This document shows positions 1-26,708 of a stretch of DNA of 64,000 bases, piece after piece. The stretch covers positions 9,238,001-9,302,000 of the forward strand of contig CAVNZM010000007.1 in assembly GCA_963693365.1 (NCBI GenBank), given 5' to 3'. The translations under genes and the position numbers were made by a program. The DNA comes from Amoebidium appalachense (Eukaryota; Ichthyosporea). Under the pieces are notes generated by a model. That model was not told the DNA's origin, made no database searches, and saw nothing but the letters and a program-made list of their open reading frames with translations. The first letter of the stretch is position 1, and every line of letters starts with the position of its first letter.

Positions 1-52
1 GAAGCTTGCAAAATCGATAATATGCCGAATTTTTTAATCTTGGGGCTCACAG

Positions 53-1702
53 GTCAGCGTAGAAGAGGGGAAGAATATGGCTGCTGAATTGGGCAACATC
101 CCGTTTTTGGAGACGTCGGCAAAAACTGGTGGGTGGGATCACTGTTGTGCTTGGTCACCTCATCCATGCACACTAGTAGTTCGTGGACTCAAGGACTGCA
201 CAGGTGCATGTGCACACATGTGCGCGCACATACACACACACATACAAGTCACACATGCACACACCCGAGCATGTACATGCACGCGCACACACGCACACGC
301 AGGCACGCACGCACGCACGTGCGCGCGCACACACACACGCACACACTTACACACGTGCACGCACACACATGCGCGCACACGCAGACGCACACCCACACAC
401 CACATACAACACAATGCACATACACAAGCGTACACATCCGCACACATAAAAACAGACTTTGCGCACACGTGACGTGCACAGTTACAACGCCCGTGCAAAC
501 ACCCATCCACAGGCCGCATGCACAGCCACACACACACACACACATACATGCAAATGCACCCAGGTACGCACACATACTTGTCTTTGTAAGCACGTGTGCA
601 TGTCCACTCTCTAGATATACTATGCAAGATACCACACATGCACATGCATATTATACCAGTACACACGGGCATAAGCGCCTGCTCACACGCGCACATCTAA
701 GCTCAAGCCACAAGGCACAACTTCGTGTGCATCGGTGAGAATGTATAGTTACAAACCCGCCCTCCATGCCACTCCCATCTCTCCCCCCTTCTCCCTGCAC
801 ACACACTGGTTAGTGCGTGTGCACTGCCACACGTCCATGTACCCACCCACACCCACATACTGCCATGAGCGAGCATGTGTTCCCGCCCGTTTCTCTTTTT
901 TTATTGATGTGTTGCGCAAAAACATAGCATACCCCGTGCAATTGTATGCCGGTTGGTTATGGGGCATGGTAGAGAATCCAACCATTAACCTCTTGAGGAC
1001 CGGACTAATTGAATCTACCGGCTCCCGGTTGAGAATCCAACCATTAACCTCTTGAGGACCGGACTAATTGAATCTACCGGCTCCCGGACCTATACAACTC
1101 TATTGCCGCTTAAAATCAATATAAACCCCAATAAAACTGTAAATATCGACAGGTATGTGTCTTACCTACATATGTTTCTAAGCTGGTTTGGGCAAAATAT
1201 CATTATTTCGTATACTTTTGTAACTGTTTCTGAAGCCACCTTCGAGCGAGATTTTGGAGAAAAGTTTGAGCTGACATGAAATGTCGACAGAGCCGACCAA
1301 TCATATCTTGCCATTTCATATTGGTCCAATCACAAGTTGGCACTGACAGCATTTGGATGTCGTCAAGCCGGCAAGCACCCTTCGTAGTTGCACCATATAC
1401 AAAGCATCGTTATTAGAATAAAGTTCAATGTTTTTTTTTGCATAATACGAAAGAAAACTGTATATTTTACTTTCGTGCAGCTTTTATTTGACTGGTTCTT
1501 AACAACTTCATGTTCACATTAGGGCACAAACTTGCTGATGTCGGTTCCGGCTAACTCTATGTCGATCTCGTGAGATTTACGGAACTGAACAGGATAAGAC
1601 ACAATATTGAGAATCCACCATCAAGACACACAGATACATTAATGTAACACTATGCAGCCCCCCCCAAATACCTGTGTCTTTGTCACCCATATGTGACCAC
1701 AG

Positions 1703-1738
<36 letters not shown>

Positions 1739-2899
1739 TGAAACAGTATCTGAGTTGGGTTTCGTTAACGAGGGGAATAGGTCGAAACTCGGGTACTGTG
1801 GATGACGTGGGCCCCCCCTGAGGATGGGCTCTGCTTATTATGCATACTCTTTATGTATGGCTTGCATTCTGCATCGTGTTATCCGTTTGTTCTTGTGTAC
1901 TTCGTACTTTTTGACGCATTCAAACCCCCCCCCCCCCCTCCGGGCATGGTTGCTCTGTATCGTGCATCTGTAATTACATCCGCATTTTTCGCTGCACTGC
2001 ATTAGTTTACACACACATCTTCACCGTTTTGCTCACCTTGCTTGCATAAGCAACCCTGCTCGTCTTTGATCAAGACGGGTTGACCCGCCCAAGTTCAGTT
2101 GATGCTGCTGTCTGAGTTGGACCGTTGTATATACGCGGGCTAAGGGGTCGAAACTCAGACACAATTGATGACTTGGGCCCTCCCTGAGGCTGGGCTCTGC
2201 TTATGACGCATACTGTGCGCATGGCTGATGTTGCATACTTGAATGTTTGCCTTTGCATGTGTCCTGCACCATGCCTCTCGTCGTGTATGTGTACTTCGTA
2301 CCGTGTTCCGCATTCAACCCCCCCCCCCCCCCCCCCCCCCCCCCCTTTTACTTCCATGCAACCGGGCATGGTTGCTCTGTGTCGTGCATCTGTAAGCACA
2401 TACGCATTTTCCGCTGCACTGCATTAATTTGCACACACATATTCACCGTTTTGCTCACCTTGCTTGCATAAGCAACCCTGCTCGTCTTTGATCAAGACGG
2501 GTTGACCCTCCCAAGTTCAGTTGATGCTGCTGTTTGAGTTGGAGAGTCGTATATACGCGGGCTAAGGGTCGAAACTCAGACGCAATTGATGACTTGGGCC
2601 CTCCCTGAGGATGGGCTCTGCTTATGACGCATACTGTGCGCATGGCTGATGTTGCATACTTAAATGTTTGCCTTTGCATGACATGTCCGTCGTGTATGCG
2701 TACTTCGTACCGTGTTCCGCATTCAAACCCCCCCCCCCCCCCCCCCCCCCCCCCTTTTGGGCCTTCCCTGAGGATGGGCTCTGCTTATGACGCATGCTGT
2801 GTGCATTGCTCATGTTGCATACTTGAATGTTTGTCTTTGCATGTGTCCTGCACCATGCTTCTCATCGTGTATGCGTACTTCGTACCGTGTTCCGCATTC

Positions 2900-2932
<33 letters not shown>

Positions 2933-3080
2933 CCCCCTCCCATCGGAGGATGGGTTCTCCTTTTTTTGCATATTTGGCGTGTTGCTGATGTTGCATACTT
3001 GAATGTTTGCTTTTACCGGTGTCCTGCATCGTGTTTCTCATCGTGTTCTTGTACTTCGTACCCTGTTCCGCATTCAACCT

Positions 3081-3134
<54 letters not shown>

Positions 3135-3325
3135 ACACTCTCTCTCTCTCTCTTCTGGTGACGCAAAAGGAAATGGCATTTAGGGATGAAATGGTGATGT
3201 TGACGTGTTGTGTGTGTGCAGGGACCAACGTGGACAAGGCATTTTTCGACCTTGTGCGGCAGATCAGAAAAGCAAGGGGCTACCAGCCACCTAAAAAGAA
3301 AAAGTCCTTCTGCACCGTCCTGTGA
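53..3325 (+). CDS. Ras-family small GTPase, C-terminal two exons (5' part lies left of the window)
   Basis: Exons 53-128 and 3222-3325 join in phase 1 across a 3.1-kb intron (donor GTGGGT, acceptor TGTGTGTGCAG). The first exon encodes VSVEEGKNMAAELG and ends with the G5 motif ETSAK. The second continues GTNVDKAFFDLVRQI, then a lysine patch (KKKK) and the terminal CaaX box CTVL. This is the C-terminal third of a Ras/Rap-type GTPase, a membrane-bound GDP/GTP switch. The final Leu of the CaaX box suggests geranylgeranylation (family knowledge), and the lysine patch suggests plasma-membrane targeting. The P-loop and switch regions lie upstream of base 1. Bases 1-52 are intron ending in CTCACAG. 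The large intron is full of (CA)n, poly(C) and copies of a dispersed repeat. Ras versus Rap cannot be settled from this fragment. Confidence 0.92.
200..560. repeat. Degenerate (CA)n microsatellite tract
   Basis: CA/CG-rich imperfect dinucleotide repeat inside the large Ras intron. It yields artificial Thr-His or Cys-Val frames on both strands and codes for nothing recognisable. Confidence 0.85.
972..1089. repeat. 59-bp direct tandem duplication
   Basis: The segment starting GAGAATCCAACCATTAACCT at 972 recurs at 1031. The two copies are essentially identical for about 57 bases, implying a recent duplication. It lies inside the Ras intron and shows no coding content. Confidence 0.9.
1666..1707 (+). 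repeat. Left arm of a 42-bp exact inverted repeat
   Basis: Contains AAATACCTGTGTCTTTGTCA and ends in poly(C). Its exact reverse complement lies at 3907-3948, about 2.2 kb away and just beyond the end of the Ras gene. Both arms abut homopolymer C/G runs. Confidence 0.85.
1741..3080 (+). repeat. Cluster of about five copies of a dispersed poly(C)-associated repeat family
   Basis: A module of about 150 bp, marked by GAGGATGGGCTCTGCTTA and GCGTACTTCGTACCGTGTTC, always runs into a poly(C) tract. Copies begin near 1805, 2170, 2600, 2765 and 2940. Two of them are followed by a second module marked by GGGCATGGTTGCTCTGT and CGTCTTTGATCAAGACG, leading into the next copy. There is no coding capacity. 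Reverse-oriented copies occur near 13.1, 17.5 and 39.7 kb. It may be a SINE-like or other non-autonomous element, but I cannot name it. Confidence 0.85.
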
Positions 3326-3906
3326 GCACAACAACCCTTATCTGGTTCATACAAACACACCACAGGCAGATGTGCGTATACTAACTGAACTTGTACACTT
3401 AAGCACCCTACATACGGGCAGGTGTGTGCAACATGCGCAAACACGGAACGTGCTTATCACGTATTTTTTATTTCCTTTCCACACACACTGAAAAAGACAT
3501 GTGCAGGTGGGGAGTGAAGTCATGTATGACACTTTCTGCTTCTAGGGTGTTGTTTTTTCTTTACAAACTTCGGGTTTTTTCATAGTCTCCCTTACCTGCG
3601 GTCTACCCCTTTGTTTGCCTCAAGCCATAGTTTCTGTAATACTCAGACACACTTCCCGTGCATTTCGTTGAAAATGACCGTACAGTGTCTCAATATGATG
3701 TTCCCGGGTATCCAATATGAATATAATCTCAGTTTCTTACGCCACATGTTGATATGGCAGCGTGTTTTGATGCTGAATATAGGTAGCTAATATGGAGGCC
3801 AGGGGCCTATTCCTTAGTGTGTAGCAGCAAAGGCACTCTAACCTTTATGCTTGTGTAGGGGGTTTTTTTTTTGGGGGGCGGGAGGGGAGGGGGAGGGGGG
3901 GGGGGG

Positions 3907-3948
3907 GGGGGCTGTGGTCACATATGGGTGACAAAGACACAGGTATTT
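3907..3948 (-). repeat. Right arm of the 42-bp exact inverted repeat
   Basis: Reads GCTGTGGTCACATATGGGTG onwards, the reverse complement of 1666-1707. A poly(G) run precedes it. Confidence 0.85.
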
Positions 3949-4404
3949 GAAGTTGGTTGCTTCTCTCTCACACACAGGCTTTGTCATACCACCATGCCAA
4001 ATAGCAGTGTGTGGTTACATCCGTATTTGAGACACATCTGTATACAGCACACAAGCACCTATGCATGCACACACACATCAGGCAACGTAAACACACACGC
4101 CTACAAACAAACACACAGACAGCGGTATTTTACAGTGTGGTATCTGAATATGTGATTACGTAACAGTTCATGCTGACATATGAACGTAAATTGTTATGAG
4201 TTGGTGGCTTTGGGCCGGTTAATACTTCCTTACAAGGCCTATAGCCCGTGATACAGCATTATTCTGCTTTTTTGATTCTTGTTTCTCTACTAGGTCATTG
4301 TTCATGTTGGGGTTAACGTTTCCAACGAAGTGCACAAAAAATAAAACGGGTATACCGTACAGAAAAAGAGCGCTTGAAATGCTGTCCCTCCCTCCCTCCC
4401 TCCC

Positions 4405-4435
<31 letters not shown>

Positions 4436-4486
4436 TGTGCATCGTGTTGTCCGTTGTTTGTGTATCTTGTACTTCATAACACATTC

Positions 4487-4519
<33 letters not shown>

Positions 4520-4562
4520 ACGTTGCACACACACACACATCACCACCAACACCCCAAAAAAC

Positions 4563-4595
<33 letters not shown>

Positions 4596-5551
4596 GAGCA
4601 CCCCAACTCTTAGGTAACCAACCCACTTTCCCACCTTCTTTCTCGTGTCTGTAGGGGGTGTTACGTGTTCACATTGCAGCAGGTAACTAAGTGCATGACC
4701 AACACATCAACCGGTACGAACACATACGCATGCGCACCGGGCTGTCTTATATATATATATGTACACAAATTTAACCCACACACCATGCATGCCAATTGTC
4801 TGGGATACTTGTATGGGAGAAGTCCTACAGTCTCTGCTTGGGCATCAGTACGGTATTTCAACTAATTGTACTGCACGCCATTTACATTCATGTTATTCGT
4901 CTCGTATATCCCTCTGAGTCACAGAAAAGTTAAGCGATTCACTAAGAATACATAGTCATTCATTCGTGTACAGTGTGTTGGGTCCATACTTCATGAACTA
5001 TAAAAAAGTATAAACAGGATTCAAGGCGAGTTGCAGATGGAAGTCTCCAAATGCCATAATCTAAAGAAGCAAGAGGAATCCTGAACTGACTTTCGGGTCG
5101 AATCAGTCAGACACGGTTCACACCAACCTGACCCGGGACACTGAGCTTGCAACGAGCTGATTGACTAACATGTTATATCAACTGTAACAATGATTTCCGC
5201 CGACAATTAGAAGTTCTTAGAAGTTTCCTACCATACAAAATATGCAGATGTAGATGTGGTTACGTTGTTTTCAGATTCTGAGACAATTGGGAAATAGTCG
5301 AAAACTAATAGTTGGGTGCACGTCGCAGCCTTGAAGACTACACGCGTAGTTATCTTCTTGCAGATCATAAGGTTATCGCCCCCCTCTTTTTGAGTAACAA
5401 AATCGTCCGTTGCCGTCTCCTGCACATGCCCAAGTTTGCAGTCAGCGGACAATTAATCACCATGCAACACCGTCATGGATCTGTGCAGAATTCGCAGACA
5501 ATCTAGGACTTGCAAGTGCTATGCACACGCAGGCACGAGAATAAACATGTA

Positions 5552-5630
5552 CCATCCCCCCCCCCCCCCCCCCCCCCCCCTCCCCCCCTCCCCCCCCCTC
5601 CCCCCCCCCTCCCCCCCCTCCCCCCCCCCC

Positions 5631-5661
<31 letters not shown>

Positions 5662-5662
5662 A
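5552..5662. repeat. 110-bp C-rich homopolymer tract with scattered T
   Basis: Nearly pure cytosine interrupted by single T residues, one of the longest homopurine/homopyrimidine blocks here. It gives spurious poly-Pro or poly-Gly frames. It could form triplex or i-motif/G-quadruplex structures in vitro (inference). Confidence 0.9.
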
Positions 5663-6488
5663 TCCACCCACACACCCACCCACCCACCCCGCAAAAAAAA
5701 AGAAAAGGAAAAGAAAAAGGAAACCTACCCATGGCACCGGCAAAAACATCACTACATGGTGATCAACACACACACAGGGGTCCACACGCGCACACATGCA
5801 CACACGCACACACACACGCAGGCACGCAGACACAAACGCCCTGCGCAGACACACAGGCACGCCCACACACCCACCTACCAATAACTCTACAAATACGCAA
5901 ACTTAAAAAGCATATTATCACATGTAGCTTCTGATGAAGCCAGCTACCATTCAAGTGCGCATATGCTAAGTGTTTAATGTGCTTGTCTAATTTTTGTCTG
6001 ATTCCAGAGTATTCGCATGCGAGTGCGTGTGCGTGTGTGTGTACGAGACGTAATAGTTTGTGTTTTGCGTGCACGCGCGCACGTGTGCCTGCATGCTTTT
6101 CAAATTGCTTGTGCTTGTGTGTATGTGTCCCCTGTGTGTGCACGTACTTGTGTGTGTCATAGGGCCAAATAGTCACAACGTCTGGACAGGGCCGGAAATC
6201 GAATAAAATCAAATCCAATCAGGCAGTTGACTCCGGAATTCCACTTTAAAAAATGGAGCTTTTTGATTAGATCCGCAATTCCACTTTAAAAATGTGCGTT
6301 GCGCCTATTCGATCAGATGGTGTGTGTGTGTGTGTGTGTGTGTGTGAGTGCGCGCGCCTGTGTCTTTGTGTGCACACCACTATGTTTCCATCGTGTGTGT
6401 GTCGGGGAGGGCCGGGCGGGGCGGGGGGAAAGGGGGGGGGGGGGGGGGGGAGGGGGTTGGGGGAGGGGGGAATACTTGCATTTCCCCC

Positions 6489-21484
<14,996 letters not shown>

Positions 21485-22524
21485 AATGCATGCACTTTAC
21501 TACAACACACACGAACAGAATTACGTTTTTGCCTAAGTTCAGCAAAGAAACAAGTGTAGGGAACTCGAACCCTCCTAGATTTGTCACCCTTGCAATGTTC
21601 AACAACTTGCACTTGAAGACTGTTGACAGTGAGATCGGATGTGATCGGATGTGGTTCGCGCCAAAATTCTGGTTAGACCGTGCAGATAAACCACTGTGTA
21701 CCTGGCATATATATCAAGGCCTCCTAAATAGCACACAGGTGTGCTATTTATGAGGCCTTGATATATATGCCTAACCAAATAAAATAGTCATACAATGAAA
21801 GCGATTGGTTGAGTTCGCAGAGTTCAAGTCAGAGTGAGCATTTCTCGAACAACACAGCTTTATATGTGCAAGGCTTGGTTTCCCTATATGAGTTCATGCG
21901 TACTTCATGATATTTACGCTACATATGTATACTCTTTTTTATTTTTTTTATTTTTTATTTTATTTATATGTATACTCCTTAGCTATACTGTTGGAGCCTA
22001 GACAACCATATGGCAATTGGCGTACACAGCAAGAATAAAGCGATTGGCTGTGCGGCTCTGGTATCCCATTATCAACTTAACATCAAGATAGCTGGCGGTA
22101 AAAATACAGTACAATACAGTACTGTACGCTTATGTATGCAGGACTTTATGCATGTAATTTGTTTTAGGTAAAAGCACAATCTGCAGCTTATAGTAGTGAT
22201 ATTATTAACCTTTTCCTTTGAGGGCGCTAAGAGTGAACCTCTCGGATGCAGCTGCGCAATATATCTGACTTGCCTCATGTTTATTCGCTGTAGATCACAC
22301 GTATATACCAGCGCACCGTTTGCGTCCGAATATGGCAGGTGTCTTTGCAGCATACACGCACACAGAGCTGCAGTTCGCAAGCCACAACACAATTATTTTT
22401 TCCTTGGAAACTACACAGTGTGCCGTTGGTGCAAGTCAGGCAGGGATCCCTTTAGAATACGGTTTAATCTCCAAGGGGAGGACACAAATTTTTGCTTGCG
22501 TCAGCGTATTTTTCGGACTTCAAC
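21485..22524. promoter_or_regulatory. Shared upstream region of divergent LSD1-like and myosin light chain genes
   Basis: About 1.04 kb lies between the two start codons, which point away from each other, so both promoters should lie here (inference). It is AT-richer than its surroundings and free of long homopolymer C/G. It contains a 68-bp near-perfect hairpin at 21704-21771 and an A/T stretch around 21935-21970. I could not assign a convincing TATA box or transcription start. Confidence 0.5.
21704..21771. repeat. 68-bp near-perfect palindrome
   Basis: The left arm starts GGCATATATATCAAGGCCTC and the right arm is its reverse complement with one mismatch over 33 bp; the loop is AG. The arm sequence AAGGCCTCCTAAATAGC recurs at 29094-29110, suggesting a dispersed miniature element. 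Confidence 0.9.
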
Positions 22525-24028
22525 ATGGTAAGTTCCCACCCAAAATCTGCTTTGTTCTGTGAATAGATGCTGGCAAAGCTTGGTTAGCATACACCAAGAC
22601 GGTTACGCTAAGGTTCCTTCTCACATCGACAACTTGGTTTTTCTACTTTGTCTTTGTTACATTTCAAGGCACATTGCCGGTAACTGCAGGTGGAGGGAGT
22701 TTGGCAACGGGAGGGGGGAGGGAGGAGGGGGATGGGGGAGGAGTTATCTGAAGTAGAGGGGAAGGGGAGGGGAGGAGGAGGGGGTTTTAGAGTGCCCTCA
22801 GCTGTAGCGCCACTTGATTAAGTAGTTCCTCATAGGAGCGGTAGGCAGTTTCTAAAAAAGGTGTATTATCTTATATTCAGGGTGCGGGCATGTGTTGCGT
22901 GTGGGCACATCCCACTAGTTGGCACCTAGTGCAGGATCTCAGTTAAAACCAGCATGTATTCTACACATGACTTTAGGAAGCTGCTGTGATACCTCGGAAC
23001 TTTTTGCTCTTTCTTTAAAATATGGCAGTGCTCTTTTGTTCAGCAGAAAGGCGTTTGGCGTCTTGAACGTTTTCTTCAGGGGCCGGTTGTTGGTTATGTT
23101 GTGATCATACCAGTTTTTCACACTGGATCTTGCCTAACCGATGCTTTCTGATGCTCGATCTCTTTATCTAGCACGGGCTGTTGCTCTTGTCTGTGTGTGC
23201 TTGCGCCTTCCTTATACTCTCTAAGAATAGCATCCTGTTAGATAGTCTACCATTTGACTTCCCCTCCACCCCCACAACCCTTCCTCTTCCTCTTGCCCCC
23301 GCCCCTCCCCCCCCCCCCCGCCCCCTCCCCCCCCCTCTCTCTCTCCTCTCTCCCCCCCCCTCCCCCCCGTCCGCCTCCCCCCGCACCACACCCACCCCTG
23401 AACCCTGTGGTATTGGCCCTCCCCCCTCCCCCCTCCCCCCTCCCCGCCCCCCCCCCCTCCCCTCCCCCCGGTTGTGTGTGCATGATCGATGTGTACCTTG
23501 TGCTCTGTAACACATCTCTACCCCTCCCCCCCCCCCCCCCCCCCCAAACCCAACTTCTATGCTGACGTCGCTACTTGTTTGCACGTCCTTCTTCGCACTG
23601 CCTTGTGCTATTTGCTGTGTGCCTTACGTACTTTGAAACGTACCTCCCCCGCCGCCCCCCCCCCCCCCCCCCCCCCCCCCCTTAACCTCCTTCTTTTCTG
23701 CCGTTTTTGTTCCCCGAACTGAGTTATATGCATTTTTTATGTATGTGTGTTCGTGTTTGTTGCTCACCAGTGTGCCAAATTACACCCCTCACGTGGGGGG
23801 AGCGGGGGGAGGGGAGGGGGGGGGGGTCACCTTACCCCAACCAAAATTCCAGCTTTTGCCTCACTCTCTACCGCCCTTCCTTCTCCACCCACCCTTTTCA
23901 TTGACCACCAACCGGCCCTGCTCTTGGTTTTTGCTTATTGATGAGTTTGTGTGTGTATGTCGGTGCGCAATGGATATTCTTTTTCTATTCTAAGCAGTCA
24001 AAGGGTTGAAGGAAACTTTACCGTGGGC

Positions 24029-24059
<31 letters not shown>

Positions 24060-25845
24060 GGGGGAGGGGGGGGGAGGGGGGCTTCTTTGGTGCTCGAAGG
24101 AGGCGGTTGGTGCTTGAAAGAGGAACTAGTTGCCTCTCTTTCTCAAGAGAGGGTGGGGAAAATCTTCACCTGTATGCTCTTCGTTCGTTTCTGTTCATAA
24201 GGCTGACATAGATTTGAAAGCTTTGCCCCCTCCCCCCCCCCCCCCCCCCCCCCCTTGTTTCTTCTTTCCTGTGTTGCTATTGTTCACAGCCGCACTAACA
24301 ACCCTCCAACCCCCCCCCCCCCCCCCCCGGCCAGTCTCTCACAGACGACGAAATTGCGGCCAAGAAGGAGGTGTTCTTGATCTTCGACAAGCAGGGGGAT
24401 GAGAAGATTGACTCAGCAGACATCGGCATGGTCCTGAGGGCCATGGACAAGAACCCCTTGGAAGCTGACGTACGTGATCCCCCTTGTTGGGATCAAAGTG
24501 GACGTTTGAGTTGATTGGAGGAGGGATGTTGGGTTAGCTGTCTTATTGCTTATGCTTTTGAGTTTATTGGAGGAGGGTGTGGGGTTAGCTGTCTATTTGC
24601 TTATGCTTTTGAGTAAATTGGAGGAGGGGTGTAGGATTAGCTGTCTATTTGCTTATGCTTTTGAGTTAATTGGAGGAGGGGTGTAGGGTTAGCTGTCTAT
24701 TTGCCTATGCTTTTTTGGGGGGGGGGGGGGGGGGGGGGGGGCATCTTTGGGTAATTGTCTGGGAAGTTGGATTGTCCACACATTTTCTTTGTTTTTTTTT
24801 TTTGGGGGGGGGGGGGGGGGGGATTAGTGCTTAATAATGATAGGCTTGACTGGGTTTGGGTGTATTTGGGGAATCAGGTGGGGAGCGGAAACGTGAAAAG
24901 GGAGATCTCACCTTTTTTACCTTCACAGATCAAGAACCCCGGGGGGGGGGGGGGGGGGGGGGGGGCAGTGCTCAATAGTGATAGGCTTGACTGGAAAGGT
25001 GTAGGTTTCGGTGTATTTGGAAGTGGACATGCGAGGATTGAGATCTCACCGGTTTTACCCTCACAGATCAAGAAGATCCAGCAGGAGCTAGACCCCGAGG
25101 GCAAGAAGCGCATCTCCTTCCAGGAATTCCTGCCCTATCTGAGCCGCAACCTCAATGCCCCGGGCAGCGCTGAGGAGTTCATCGAGGGCCTGAGGGTACT
25201 CCTCAACCCCCGTTTCCCTCCTTCCCTCCTTCCCTTCCCCTCTTCCTCATATGCATGTGCGTGCTCACACGCACACACCCACACACACACACACGAACAC
25301 GAACACGCATGGACACACACACACTCATGGGCACACCCGCAAGTAGGTACTCACACGCACGTGGGTACACACACACACACAGTACAAATAGGCATTCCCA
25401 CGCATACACACACACTCCCGAGCACGCCGACACTGACACACACATATCCGTGCGCGCAGGCACACAGACGCACGCGCACACACAGAAACAAGCATACAGA
25501 CACAGGCACGCCCACACACAAACACACAACACACACAATGCATGCTCTGTAAATGTGTACCCACGGAATCTATGTTGTTGGTGGGCTTTTGGTGGGTGAA
25601 ATGATGCAGGTTTATATGCAAAAGAGCAGGATGTGTAGGTCGTGCTGTTTGTGGTTTTGGGGGGGGGGGGGGGGGGCAATTTGTGGCTTAGTAGTTGCGT
25701 GCCTCTGAGGTGCCATTCACCCTTTCAATGATTATCACTGGTTGTTAGAGTATGAACCAAGGCAGTGCCGTTCAATACCTTCACTACCCATTTTGCTAAT
25801 TAGTCTACTTGTTCTCTCTCTTTCTCTCTCTTTTTCTCTCTCCCC

Positions 25846-25898
<53 letters not shown>

Positions 25899-26034
25899 CT
25901 TATTATGCACTCTCTTTGTTTCGCTTGCACTCTGCATTGTGTTGTCCGTTGTATGTGTGTGCTTCGTACTTTATGGTGCGTCCCCCCTCCCCCCTCCCCC
26001 TCCCCCCTTTCTTCCTCCCTCATGCTCTCTCCAA

Positions 26035-26096
<62 letters not shown>

Positions 26097-26099
26097 CAA

Positions 26100-26145
<46 letters not shown>

Positions 26146-26359
26146 TGGAGAGGGGATACTCGATCGCATGGTTTTATTATGTCGCACTCACTCTCTCTCC
26201 CCTGACCTCAGGTATTCGACAAGGAGTGCAACGGTTTCATGCCCGCCGCAGAGCTTCGTCACGTCCTGACATCATTGGGAGAGAAGCTTACAGACAAGCA
26301 GGTACACCTTTCTCTATCAATTCAGAACTGATGTGTTTTTTTTTTTTGTTTTTTGTTGT

Positions 26360-26412
<53 letters not shown>

Positions 26413-26677
26413 GTGTGTGTGTGTGTGTGTGTGCGTATGTTTTTGGGGGGGGCTTTGATGTTTGTTTATCATCAATGAGGATGCCAATAATTGTTGTTGA
26501 TGCACTACCTCTTGGACATCAAGCACACATCACACACACAGTCACACATACACACGTACACACACACACACATTGACGCACATGCACAGCCCACTCCTCT
26601 TTCCGATTGTTCCTTCCCCCCCCCCCCCCCCCCTTCTCTCCCTCCCCCTCTCCCCTCTCCCCCCTCCCCCCATCACC

Positions 26678-26708
<31 letters not shown>

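Larger units (their letters stand above)
3326..6488. other. Convergent intergenic interval between Ras and LSD1-like genes
   Basis: No gene recognised. It holds poly(C)/poly(G) runs, CA repeats, a (CCCT)n tract at about 4385, a relic of the dispersed poly(C)-linked repeat at about 4435-4490, and a 110-bp C-rich tract at 5552-5662. A sequence of about 20 bp containing AATTCCACTTTAAAAA is duplicated near 6235 and 6280, close to the probable 3' end of the LSD1-like transcript. Confidence 0.6.

Noticed and set aside
5475-5884. Poly-Pro/poly-Gly frames around C/G homopolymers
   Set aside because: They arise solely from homopolymer runs, and the neighbouring sequence changes frame freely.
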